Below, piece after piece: positions 24,843-33,107 of a stretch of 64,000 nt of DNA. The stretch's first letter is position 1, and each line of letters opens with the position of its first letter. The translations under genes and the position numbers were made by a program. The stretch comes from Actinomadura macra NBRC 14102 (GTDB lineage Bacteria > Actinomycetota > Actinomycetes > Streptosporangiales > Streptosporangiaceae). Below the pieces are notes generated by a model, which had not been told where the DNA came from, did not search any database, and saw only the letters and a list, made by a program, of their open reading frames with translations. The stretch lies in assembly GCF_001552215.1 (NCBI RefSeq), contig NZ_BCQT01000004.1:310001-374000 (forward strand), read 5' to 3'.

Positions 24843-24953
24843 ATGATCCGCCCAGAGTTCTCCAGGGACCTCGTCAAGGACCGGGTACAGCAGCTGCGCG
24901 CCGAGGCCAAGAACGCCCGCAGGGCGCGCCTCGCCAAGGCGCTCAAGCGGTGA
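24843..24953 (+). CDS. Mini-protein paralogue 2, 36 residues
   Basis: A 36-residue very basic protein, a single predicted amphipathic helix (LVKDRVQQLRAEAKNARRAR). It matches the N-terminal half of the 76-residue protein encoded at 18852-19082. AGGAGAAGAAC before the ATG is a near-ideal ribosome-binding site, and a strong terminator follows 28 bases after the stop, so the unit is a complete monocistronic gene. Related tiny proteins occur in other actinobacteria to my knowledge; none has a function I can name. The charge and helix suggest nucleic acid, ribosome or membrane contact. Confidence 0.72.
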   Translation: MIRPEFSRDLVKDRVQQLRAEAKNARRARLAKALKR

Positions 24954-24980
24954 CGCCGCCGCACTGTCCGATCCACCACA

Positions 24981-25007
24981 CGCCCCCGCCGCCCGGCGGG
25001 GGCGTTT
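24981..25007 (+). terminator. Terminator after mini-protein 2
   Basis: CGCCCCCGCC (24981-24990) and GGCGGGGGCG (24995-25004) form a perfect 10 bp stem with a GCCC loop, followed by TTTCTC. It lies immediately before the convergent GMC oxidoreductase stop and may serve both. Confidence 0.8.
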
Positions 25008-25008
25008 C

Positions 25009-26604
25009 TCATTGCCGGGCGTTCGCCGGCTTCAGCGGCGTGCGGCCGCGGATCAGGTCCGCGGCGCGTTCGGCGATGGCGATCGTGGGGGCGTTGGTGT
25101 TCCCGCGCGGGACGGACGGCATCACCGAGGCGTCCACCACGCGCAGTCCCTCGACACCGCGCACGCGCAGGTCGGTGTCGCAGACGGTGTCGTCCGAGCC
25201 GCCCATCGCGCAGGTGCTCGTCGGATGGAAGAGCGTCGCGCACTCCCGCCGGACGAACCCGCTGAGCGCCTCGTCGTCCTCGACCTGCTCGCCCGGCGCC
25301 CATTCGCCGCCGACCAGCGATGCGAGAGGACCGGCGGCGGCGATCTCGCGGGCCTGCCGGACGCCGGCGACCAGGATGTCCAGGTCGGCCTTGTCGGCGA
25401 GGTAGCCGGGGTCGATCAGCGGCTTGGCGTGCGGGCTGGCGGAACGCAGGGTGAGGCCGCCGCGGCTGGCGACGGCGATGGCGGTGACCAGGACCGACAG
25501 GAGTCGCTGGGACGACTCGACGAGGCCCTGGTTGATGAACGGGGTGGGCAGGACGTGGTACTGGAGATCGGGTGCGGGCAGCCCCTCGACCGTCCGGACG
25601 AACCCGCCCGCCTCCGCGACGTTGGACGCGTACGGGCCGCGCCCGAGGGCCTGGTACAGCGCGAACGAGCGGGCGTTGGCGACCTCCCAGAGGGCTTTGG
25701 TACGGGGCGTGGCGAACATGACGTTCACGAACGGGTGGTCTTGGAGTCCCTCGCCCACCGGGGAGTCCACCAGCACGTCGATGCCGTGCGAGCGGAGCTG
25801 GTCGGCGGGCCCGATCCCGGACAGCATGAGCAGCTGCGGGCTGTTCACGGCACCGCCCGACAGGACGACCTCGGCCTCCGCGCGGGCCTCGACGGCCTCG
25901 CCCCGGATCTCGTAGCGGACGCCGGCGGCCCGTCCGCCCTCGATCAGGACACGGGTGGCGAGCGCGTCGGTGACCACGGTGAGGTTCGGCCGGTCCTCGA
26001 TCGGGTGCAGGTATCCGGCGGCGGTCGACCAGCGCTTCCCGCGCTTGTGGGTGACCTGGTAGAAGCCCACACCGTCCTGGTCGGCGCCGTTGAAGTCGGC
26101 GTTGGCGGGCAAACCGAACGCCTTCGCCGACGCGACCCACGCCTGCGTCAGCTTGTGCTTGTAGCGCAGGTCCTCCACGCGCAGGGGGCCGCCTACGCCG
26201 TGGTACGGAAGGGCGCCGCGCTGCTGGTCCTCGGCGCGGACGAAGTAGGGCAGCAGGTCCTCATACCCCCAGCCCTCGCAGCCGTGGGAGTCGCGCCAGG
26301 TGTCGTAGTCGTACCGGTGCCCGCGGATATAGATCATCGCGTTGGTGGACGAGCTGCCGCCGAGCGTCCGGCCGCGCGGCCAGTAGACGCTGCGTCCCTC
26401 GGCGTGCTCCTGCGGGACCGTCGTGTAGTCCCAGTCGTAGGGGCCCTTGATCAGCGCGGCGACGGCGGCCGGGATGTGGATCTCGGGGGCGTCGTCGGGC
26501 GGGCCCGCCTCCAGCAGCAGGACCTTCACCGAGGCGTCCTCGGTGAGCCTGGCGGCGAGCACGCAGCCCGCGCTGCCGGCTCCCACGATGATGTAGTCGT
26601 ACAC
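25009..26604 (-). CDS. GMC family FAD-dependent oxidoreductase
   Basis: A 531-residue flavoprotein of the glucose-methanol-choline family. GAGSAGCVLAARL binds FAD near the start. WPRGRTLGGSSSTNAMIYIRGH is the GMC signature 1 region, and GAVNSPQLLMLSGIGP is signature 2. The active-site histidine is in LFHPTSTCAMG, and NTNAPTIAIAERAADLI closes the FAD domain. It is closest in layout to choline dehydrogenase and other alcohol oxidoreductases; the substrate is not determined. The GTG at 26602-26604 has CGGAGG six bases upstream. Confidence 0.88.
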   Translation of the reverse strand: MYDYIIVGAGSAGCVLAARLTEDASVKVLLLEAGPPDDAPEIHIPAAVAALIKGPYDWDYTTVPQEHAEGRSVYWPRGRTLGGSSSTNAMIYIRGHRYDYDTWRDSHGCEGWGYEDLLPYFVRAEDQQRGALPYHGVGGPLRVEDLRYKHKLTQAWVASAKAFGLPANADFNGADQDGVGFYQVTHKRGKRWSTAAGYLHPIEDRPNLTVVTDALATRVLIEGGRAAGVRYEIRGEAVEARAEAEVVLSGGAVNSPQLLMLSGIGPADQLRSHGIDVLVDSPVGEGLQDHPFVNVMFATPRTKALWEVANARSFALYQALGRGPYASNVAEAGGFVRTVEGLPAPDLQYHVLPTPFINQGLVESSQRLLSVLVTAIAVASRGGLTLRSASPHAKPLIDPGYLADKADLDILVAGVRQAREIAAAGPLASLVGGEWAPGEQVEDDEALSGFVRRECATLFHPTSTCAMGGSDDTVCDTDLRVRGVEGLRVVDASVMPSVPRGNTNAPTIAIAERAADLIRGRTPLKPANARQ

Positions 26605-26695
26605 GGCGGCCTCCGGGGGGTTCGTCCGGTGAACACTACCGAACCGCCTTCTAGCGGCAGCAGCCGTGGGGGCGACCGGTACTAGGGTGACGGTC

Positions 26696-27346
26696 ATGGC
26701 GAAGAACAGGGAGAACCCCGTCGTCCTGTCGCGTATCTACACCCGGACCGGTGACGACGGCACCACCGCTCTGGGCGATGCGTCCCGCACCCGCAAGACC
26801 GATCCGCGCCTGTCGGCCTACGCGGACGTCGAGGAGGCCAACGCCGCGATCGGCGCCGCGCTGGCGCTCGGCTCGCTCCCCGAGGACCTGGTCACGCTGC
26901 TGACCCGCATCCAGAACGACCTGTTCGACGTGGGCGCCGACCTGTGCGCGCCGGTGGTGCCCGACCCGCGGTATCCGCCGCTGCGCGTCGACCCGTCCTA
27001 TGTCGACCGGCTGGAGGCGGCCTGCGACGAGCACAACGAGGCCCTCCCGCCACTGCGCAGCTTCATCCTCCCCGGCGGGACGCCCGGCGCGGCGCTGCTG
27101 CACGTCGCGCGGACCGTGACCCGGCGGGCCGAACGGTCCGCGTGGACGGCCATCGAGGCGCACGGGGCCGCGCCCGTGACCGGCGCGGGCGGCGCCGCCG
27201 AAGCCGGCCCTGCCGGCCCGGAGGGCGGCGTCAACCCGCTGACGGCCCGCTACCTCAACCGGCTGTCGGACCTGCTGTTCATCCTCTGCCGGGTCGCGAA
27301 CGCCGGGCACGGGGACATCCTGTGGAAGCCCGGCGGGGAACGCTGA
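26696..27346 (+). CDS. Cob(I)yrinic acid a,c-diamide adenosyltransferase, PduO type
   Basis: Adenosylates cobalamin, making the B12 coenzyme needed for example by methylmalonyl-CoA mutase. The 216-residue protein starts with the ATP-binding loop IYTRTGDDGTTAL. It continues through AYADVEEANAAIG, RIQNDLFDVGADLC, FILPGGTPGAALLHVART and the terminal YLNRLSDLLFILCRVAN. A Gly/Ala-rich insertion near 165-180 is not conserved. The ATG at 26696 is chosen by similarity. Its presence fits functionally with mce at 10444. Confidence 0.9.
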   Translation: MAKNRENPVVLSRIYTRTGDDGTTALGDASRTRKTDPRLSAYADVEEANAAIGAALALGSLPEDLVTLLTRIQNDLFDVGADLCAPVVPDPRYPPLRVDPSYVDRLEAACDEHNEALPPLRSFILPGGTPGAALLHVARTVTRRAERSAWTAIEAHGAAPVTGAGGAAEAGPAGPEGGVNPLTARYLNRLSDLLFILCRVANAGHGDILWKPGGER

Positions 27347-27357
27347 GCGGAGCCGGA

Positions 27358-27375
27358 GGTGGGGCTAACCCCACC
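27358..27375 (+). promoter_or_regulatory. TGGGGCTAACCCCA palindrome upstream of the DUF4097 lipoprotein gene
   Basis: GGTGGGG-CTAA-CCCCACC is a perfect inverted repeat 91 bases before the DUF4097 GTG and 11 bases after the pduO-type stop. The 14-base core recurs at 62326-62339, 88 bases before the histidine kinase gene and in the same orientation relative to the gene. It may be a response-regulator site, though a terminator for the upstream gene is an alternative. Confidence 0.5.
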
Positions 27376-27464
27376 CTGGAGATACCGGCCCGCCTCCTGG
27401 TGACGGTCTCCCTCGCAGGTGGAAGCTGGTCCTCGTACGGGGACGAGGCGACGGGAGTGGCGAC

Positions 27465-28397
27465 GTGAGGATCCTGATTGGCGTGACGGTGCTGGCCGTT
27501 CTGGCGGTGACGCTGACGGGATGCGGCCTGAGCGTCGGCGGCCGGCACGAGGAGACCACCTCCTATGACGGGCCCGCGGGCGTCACCAAGCTGAAGGTGA
27601 AGGCCGGCAGCGGGCGGGTGGAGATCGTCGCGTCCGACTCCCCCGGCATCAGGGTGCACGAGAAGCGGAGCTGGTCGAACGAGCGGAACAAGCCGGAGGC
27701 CGAGCACGTCGTCGAAGGCGGGATGCTCTCCCTGTCGGCCAAGTGCGGCAGGAACGTGATCGGTTGGGGCGGCGCCTGCGGGGTGTCCTACCGCGTCGAG
27801 GTGCCGCGCTCCATTGCCGTCGAGATCGTCAACGACGACGGCTCGATCAACGTCGCCGGTCTCGCCGGGGCCGTCCGGCTCAGGACCGGCACCGGCGCCA
27901 TCACCGCGAGCGACCTGCGCGCGTCCACGGTGTCGATCAGCGCCGGCGACGGGCGGCTGCGGGTGTCGGGCCGCGTCGGCACCGCCGACCTGCGCACCGG
28001 CACGGGGGCGATCAACGCGACCGGCCTCACCGCCGACCGGGTCACCGCCCGCTCGGGCGATGGCACCATCCGCGTCAGCGGACGCGCCACCACCGCCGAG
28101 TTGCGCACCGACACCGGCACCATCGACGCCGACGGGCTGAGCACCGACCGGATCATGGCCCGCACCGGCGACGGTCAGATCAGCCTCGCGCTCGCGGCGC
28201 CGCCGAGCAACGTCCGCGCCACCACCGGTACCGGCACCATCAGCGTCCGGCTTCCCGGCGGCCAGCCCTACAAGCTCGACCTCAGCACCGGAACCGGCGG
28301 CAAGAAGATCGACCCGGCCGTCCACAACGACTCCGCGTCGCCGCGTCTCGTCAAGCTCACCACCGGCGACGGCAGCATCATCGTCTCCCCCGCCTGA
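27465..28397 (+). CDS. DUF4097 family lipoprotein
   Basis: A 310-residue surface lipoprotein. The signal peptide ends in the lipobox LTGC with Cys20. The remainder is a right-handed beta-helix-like DUF4097 domain. Short repeats such as VRLRTGTGAITASDL, ADLRTGTGAINATGL and AELRTDTGTIDADGL recur about every 19-20 residues between 125 and 230. DUF4097 proteins (compare LiaG) accompany envelope-stress systems in Firmicutes. The upstream palindrome shared with the NarL-type two-component system at 60-62 kb hints at a similar link here. The GTG at 27465 is in-frame with the lipobox. Confidence 0.83.
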   Translation: MRILIGVTVLAVLAVTLTGCGLSVGGRHEETTSYDGPAGVTKLKVKAGSGRVEIVASDSPGIRVHEKRSWSNERNKPEAEHVVEGGMLSLSAKCGRNVIGWGGACGVSYRVEVPRSIAVEIVNDDGSINVAGLAGAVRLRTGTGAITASDLRASTVSISAGDGRLRVSGRVGTADLRTGTGAINATGLTADRVTARSGDGTIRVSGRATTAELRTDTGTIDADGLSTDRIMARTGDGQISLALAAPPSNVRATTGTGTISVRLPGGQPYKLDLSTGTGGKKIDPAVHNDSASPRLVKLTTGDGSIIVSPA

Positions 28398-28424
28398 TCA
28401 ACCGACCCGGCCCGATCGTCAGGA

Positions 28425-31400
28425 TCACGCGGACGAGGCCGGCTGAGGGCCAAGCAAAGGCTTGACGTCCCCGTAGAAGGCGGGCGTGGGAGCGACCCGG
28501 AAGTCCGGCAGGTCGAACAGGACGTCCGTGGCCCCGGAACGCCGGCGCAGCAGCAGGTGCACCGGCGCCGGACCGGGGTGGGCGATGAGGATCTGCTTCA
28601 GATCCCGGACGAGCCGGAGCGTCACCCGCGACTCGGCCACCGCGATCACCACGGGCGGATGGTCCCGCTGAGCGTCCATGTCGAGGACGGTGAGGTCCTC
28701 GACATGGACGCTCAGCGTGTCGTCCCGCACGTTGACGCGTCCCCGTAGCGAGACGACCAGGTCCTCGGCCAGCAGGTCGGCGAACAGCAGGTAGGTCTTG
28801 GGGAAGATCAGGCACTCCAGTGCGGCGTCCAGGTCCTCCAGCGTGACGATCGCCCACGGATCGCCGCGCTTGGTGACCTTGCGCTGGAGCGAGGCGATGA
28901 TGCCGCTCACCCGTACCAGGCCCTTCTGGGCGTGGAAGGTCGTGCCTCCGCCGGAGTCCGGCCCGTCCGTGCCGCCGGAGGCGAGGAGGTCGGCGAGGGA
29001 GAGGTCGCGGTGCGCCTTCAGCAGTTGCTCCGCGCCGTCGAGCGGGTGGCTGGAGACGTAGAGGCCGAGCATCTCCCGTTCGTGGGCGAGCAGTGTGGCC
29101 CGATCCCACTCCCCGTCCGGGACGGTGATCGCTGTTCCCGGGTCGAGTGCGGGGTCAGGGCCGGGGCCTGCGGACGTCCCGAACAGCGCGTCCTGGCCCT
29201 GCGCCTGGTGCCGTTTGATGTCGATGGCCGCGTCCACGGCCTGCTCGTGGAGCCGGACGATGGCCCGGCGGTGATGGCCCAGCCCGTCGAACGCGCCCGC
29301 CTTGGCCAGCGACTCGATCACGCGCTTGTTGCAGACGACCGCCGGGACCTTGGCGAGGAAGTCGGCGAAGCCGGTGAAGCCGCCCTCCCGCTCGCGGGTC
29401 GCGATGATCGCCTCCACCACCCCGGTGCCGACGTTGCGGATCGCACCCAGGCCGAAGCGGATGTCGCCGCCGACCGCCGCGAAGCCCAGCGCGCTCTGGT
29501 CGACGTCCGGTGGCAGCACCCGGATGCCAAGGCGACGGCAGTCCGACAGGTAGACGGCCATCTTGTCCTTGTCATCGCCCACGGACGTCAGCAGCGCGGC
29601 CAGGTACTCGGCGGGATGGTTGGCCTTCAGGTAGGCCGTCCAATACGACACCAGCCCGTAGCCGGCGGTGTGGGACTTGTTGAAGCCGTAGCCGCTGAAC
29701 GGCACCAGGACGTCCCAGACGGCCCGGATCGCTTCGTCGGAGAAGCCCCGCTCGCTCATCCCCGCGCGGAAGCGTCCCCACTCGGCGTCCAGCACCTCCT
29801 TCTTCTTCTTGCCCATCGCGCGGCGCAGCAGGTCCGCCGCGCCCAGGGAGTACCCGGCGAGTTGCTGGGCGATGGCCATGACCTGCTCCTGGAAGACGAC
29901 CAGGTGGTAGGTGTCGCCGAGGATCGGTTCGAGCGCCTCCGCCAGTTCCGGGTGGATGGGCTCGACCTTCTGCCGTCCGGTCTTGCGCAGCGCATAGTTG
30001 GTGTGGGCGTTCATCTCCATCGGGCCGGGCCGGTACAGGGCGGACACGGCGGCGATGTCGGTGAACTCGGTCGGCCGCATCAGCTTCAGCAGCGTCCGCA
30101 TCCCGCCGCCGTCCAGCTGGAACACCCCGAGCGTGTCGCCGCGCGCCAGCAGTTCGTAGGTCAGGGCGTCGTCCAGCGGAACGTTGAGGATGTCGATCTC
30201 CACGCCCTTGTTGGCCGCGACGCCCGCGATGGCGTCATTGATGACCGTGAGGTTGCGCAGCCCGAGGAAGTCCATCTTCAGCAGGCCCATGTCCTCGGCC
30301 TGCGTGAACGGGAAGCCGGTGACGACCGGCCCGTCCGCCTTGGGACGGGCCAGCGGCAGCACGTCGATCAGCGGGTCCGACGACAGGATGACGCCCGCGG
30401 CATGGACGCCGGTGCCGCGGGTCAGCCCCTCGACGCCGAGGGCGGTGTCGAGGACGCGCTTGACGTCGGGTTCCTCCTCGTACATCCGCCGCAGCTCGGT
30501 GGCCTCGCCGTACCGGGGGTGGGACGGGTCGTGGACGGCGGAGAGGGGGATCTCCTGGCCGCCGGCCGCGGCGGGGAACGCCTTGGTGATCCGGTCGCCG
30601 AGCGCGTACGGCAACCCCAGCACCCGGCCCGCGTCCTTCACGGCGGCCTTCGCCTTGATCGTGCTGAAGGTGACGATCTGGCAGACCCGGTCGGCGCCGT
30701 ACCGGCGGGTCACATACTCGATCATCTCGTCGCGGCGGCGGTCGTCGAAGTCCAGGTCGATGTCGGGCATCGTGACGCGCTCGGGGTTGAGGAACCGCTC
30801 GAAGATCAGCTTGTGCTCGATCGGATCCAGTTCGGTGATCCCGGTGCAGTAGGCGACCATCGAGCCGGTGGCCGACCCCCGCCCCGGGCCGAGGCCGATG
30901 CCGCTCGCGCGGGCGTGCCGGCAGATGTCGGCGACCACCAGGAAGTAGCCGGGGAAGCCCATGCCGTCGATGACCGACAGCTCATAGTCGATGCGCTCCA
31001 GCACCTGCCGGGGCGGGTCTCCCCCGTACCGGCGGCGCGCGCCGGCCAGCGTCTCGGCGCGCAGCCAGGACGCTTCGGTCTCCCCGTCCGGAACGGGGAA
31101 CCGCGGCATCAGGTCGCGGTGGGCGAACACCGCGCCGTAGTCGCCGGCGCGCTCGGCGACCAGCAACGTGTTGTCGCAGGCGCCGGGGACCTGCGCGTCC
31201 CACATCGCGCGCATCTCCGGCGCCGTCTTGAGGTAGTACCCGCTGCCTCCGAACCGGAAGCGGTCGGTGTCGGCGAGCCGCTTGCCGGTGCCGATGCACA
31301 GCAGCGCGTCATGTGCCTCCGCCCGGTCCTCGGTCACGTAGTGGGAGTCGTTGGTGGCCAGCGGCGGCAGCCCCAGGTCGCGGCCGATCCGCAGCAGGTC

Positions 31401-32033
31401 GTCGCGGACGCGGCGTTCGATGGGCAGGCCGTGATCCATGAGCTCCAGGAAGTAGTCGCCCGTCCCGAAGATGTCGCGGTACCGGGCGGCGGCCTCGACG
31501 GCCGCGTCGTACTGGCCGAGGCGCAGCCGGGTCTGGACCTCCCCGGACGGGCAGCCGGTCGTGGCGATGACGCCCGCCGCGTGCTCGGCCAGGATCTCAT
31601 CGTCCATGCGCGGATACTTCTGGGCGCGCCCCTCCAGCCAGGCCCGGGACTGGAGCCGGAACAGGTTCCGCAGCCCGTCGGCCGACGCGGCCCACATCGT
31701 CATGTGGGTGTAGAGGCCGCGTCCGGAGACGTCGCCGCCCGCCCCCGTCCGCTCGTCGGACCTCCGCAGCGCCGGGTCGTCGCTCCAGAACACCGGCTCG
31801 CGGTGCCGCCGCGACGCCGGGGCCACGTACGCCTCGATGCCGATGACCGGCTTGACGCCATGGCGCTCGGCCGTCCGGTGGAACTCGAAGGCGCCGTGCA
31901 CGTTGCCGTGGTCGGTCATGGCGACGGCGGGCATGCCCTGCCGCGCGGCCTCGGCGATGAGCGGTCCCACCTTCGCCGCGCCGTCGAGCATCGAGTACTC
32001 CGTATGGACGTGCAGATGCACGAAGGAGCCCAT
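28425..32033 (-). CDS. dnaE: DNA polymerase III alpha subunit, DnaE
   Basis: The replicative polymerase catalytic subunit, 1,202 residues. It begins with the PHP domain (HLHVHTEYSMLDG, MTDHGNVHG). The polymerase core contains GPGRGSATGSMVAYC and the catalytic aspartates in PDIDLDFDD near 421-430. FNKSHTAGYGLVSYWTAYLK marks the fingers. A helix-hairpin-helix region and a C-terminal OB fold (VSGIIASLQRKVTKRGDPWA) follow. Length and PHP domain favour the replicative DnaE1 type over the shorter, mutagenic DnaE2 (ImuC). The ATG opens directly onto the PHP motif. It is divergent from a LysR gene. Confidence 0.93.
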   Translation of the reverse strand: MGSFVHLHVHTEYSMLDGAAKVGPLIAEAARQGMPAVAMTDHGNVHGAFEFHRTAERHGVKPVIGIEAYVAPASRRHREPVFWSDDPALRRSDERTGAGGDVSGRGLYTHMTMWAASADGLRNLFRLQSRAWLEGRAQKYPRMDDEILAEHAAGVIATTGCPSGEVQTRLRLGQYDAAVEAAARYRDIFGTGDYFLELMDHGLPIERRVRDDLLRIGRDLGLPPLATNDSHYVTEDRAEAHDALLCIGTGKRLADTDRFRFGGSGYYLKTAPEMRAMWDAQVPGACDNTLLVAERAGDYGAVFAHRDLMPRFPVPDGETEASWLRAETLAGARRRYGGDPPRQVLERIDYELSVIDGMGFPGYFLVVADICRHARASGIGLGPGRGSATGSMVAYCTGITELDPIEHKLIFERFLNPERVTMPDIDLDFDDRRRDEMIEYVTRRYGADRVCQIVTFSTIKAKAAVKDAGRVLGLPYALGDRITKAFPAAAGGQEIPLSAVHDPSHPRYGEATELRRMYEEEPDVKRVLDTALGVEGLTRGTGVHAAGVILSSDPLIDVLPLARPKADGPVVTGFPFTQAEDMGLLKMDFLGLRNLTVINDAIAGVAANKGVEIDILNVPLDDALTYELLARGDTLGVFQLDGGGMRTLLKLMRPTEFTDIAAVSALYRPGPMEMNAHTNYALRKTGRQKVEPIHPELAEALEPILGDTYHLVVFQEQVMAIAQQLAGYSLGAADLLRRAMGKKKKEVLDAEWGRFRAGMSERGFSDEAIRAVWDVLVPFSGYGFNKSHTAGYGLVSYWTAYLKANHPAEYLAALLTSVGDDKDKMAVYLSDCRRLGIRVLPPDVDQSALGFAAVGGDIRFGLGAIRNVGTGVVEAIIATREREGGFTGFADFLAKVPAVVCNKRVIESLAKAGAFDGLGHHRRAIVRLHEQAVDAAIDIKRHQAQGQDALFGTSAGPGPDPALDPGTAITVPDGEWDRATLLAHEREMLGLYVSSHPLDGAEQLLKAHRDLSLADLLASGGTDGPDSGGGTTFHAQKGLVRVSGIIASLQRKVTKRGDPWAIVTLEDLDAALECLIFPKTYLLFADLLAEDLVVSLRGRVNVRDDTLSVHVEDLTVLDMDAQRDHPPVVIAVAESRVTLRLVRDLKQILIAHPGPAPVHLLLRRRSGATDVLFDLPDFRVAPTPAFYGDVKPLLGPQPASSA

Positions 32034-32124
32034 CGACTACCCCCACTGGTTGTAGGCTTCCGCCGGTGCCGGCATCACATCGCCTATTCACCTGGCACGT
32101 CCAACAACCGGCACGGAAACGATC

Positions 32125-32139
32125 ACAACAGGTCGTTGT
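32125..32139. promoter_or_regulatory. LysR-type operator candidate
   Basis: ACAAC-AGGTC-GTTGT is a perfect 5-5-5 inverted repeat 12 bases before the LysR start codon, in the gap between dnaE and lysR. It is placed as expected for autorepression. Confidence 0.4.
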
Positions 32140-32151
32140 AGTAGGAGCTGA

Positions 32152-33096
32152 ATGGACCTGGACCTCGGCGCGATCCGCGCCTTCGTGGCCGTGGCGGACG
32201 ACCGCTCGTTCAGCGACGCCGCCGCGCGGCTCGGCCTGAGCCAGCAGGCGGTCTCCAAGCGGATCGCGAAGCTGGAGTCCGACCTCGGCGCGGCCCTGCT
32301 GGCACGGACGAGCGGCGGCGCCGAGCCCACCGCGGACGGCCGCTCGTTCCTCGTCTCGGCCCGCGCCCTGCTCGACCTCGCCGACCAGGCGGTCGAGCGC
32401 CTGCACCGCCGGTCGCGTACCTTCCGCGTGGACGTGCTCGACACCCGTATCGCCTCGATCGAGCTGGTCCGGGTCTTCCACGAGTCCGTACCGGACGTCG
32501 AGATCGAGATCGTCACGTCCGACGGGCTCACCAGCGCCGCCCCCGCGCTCCGGGCGGGCAGGATCGACGCCTTCTTCGGCCGCGCCGTCGCCGGCCTCGA
32601 CGCGCCGCTCGTCCACGCACCCGTCTACCTGGAGCCGCTGCATCTCCTGGCCGGCCGGGGACACCCGCTCGCCGGCCGTTCAGCGGTCCCCATCTCCGAT
32701 CTGGGGGGCACGACCGCATGGATGCCGGGCAACGCCCGGGACAGCGAATGGTCGGAGTTCTACCGCCATCTCAGCGCCGACTTCGCCATCGGCATCGACC
32801 TGTCCGGACCCAACTTCGGGTACGAGCATTTCGTGGAGCGGATCGGCTCGTCCGACTCCGTCTACAGCTTCATCGGCGAGAAGACCCGCATCCCATGGCA
32901 TCCGGACGTCGTCCGGATGCCGGTCGTCGAACCGATCCCGGTGTACCCCTGGTCGCTGATCTGGCACGAGCCGAACCGGCATCCGGTGCTGCCCCTGCTC
33001 ATCGCCCACACCGCGGCGGTGCACCGGCCCTTCGACCCCGGACGCGAATGGCTCCCGCAGTTCGACCGCGCCCTCTTCGCCCCGTCCGCGACGTAG
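32152..33096 (+). CDS. LysR family transcriptional regulator
   Basis: A 314-residue regulator. The winged helix-turn-helix at 1-60 (LGAIRAFVAVADDRSFSDAAARLGLSQQAVSKRIAKLE, in family order) is followed by a linker helix and a periplasmic-binding-like effector domain. YLEPLHLLAGRGHPLAGRS lies within that domain. Target genes are not evident: it is divergent from dnaE and convergent with a secreted peptidase gene. TAGGAG six bases before the ATG supports the start. Confidence 0.9.
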   Translation: MDLDLGAIRAFVAVADDRSFSDAAARLGLSQQAVSKRIAKLESDLGAALLARTSGGAEPTADGRSFLVSARALLDLADQAVERLHRRSRTFRVDVLDTRIASIELVRVFHESVPDVEIEIVTSDGLTSAAPALRAGRIDAFFGRAVAGLDAPLVHAPVYLEPLHLLAGRGHPLAGRSAVPISDLGGTTAWMPGNARDSEWSEFYRHLSADFAIGIDLSGPNFGYEHFVERIGSSDSVYSFIGEKTRIPWHPDVVRMPVVEPIPVYPWSLIWHEPNRHPVLPLLIAHTAAVHRPFDPGREWLPQFDRALFAPSAT

Positions 33097-33107
33097 ACGC
33101 GCCGCGC

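Noticed and set aside
27358..27375. Reading the TGGGGCTAACCCCA site only as a terminator of the adenosyltransferase gene
   Set aside because: It is possible, but the same sequence with flanks lies upstream of the kinase gene, where no gene ends; a regulatory role is favoured.
28932..32141. A 1,069-codon open frame on the plus strand opposite dnaE
   Set aside because: It is the antisense shadow of dnaE; its composition (Arg, Gly, Val, Asp repeats) is the usual artefact of GC-rich third positions, and it has no domain or ribosome-binding site.
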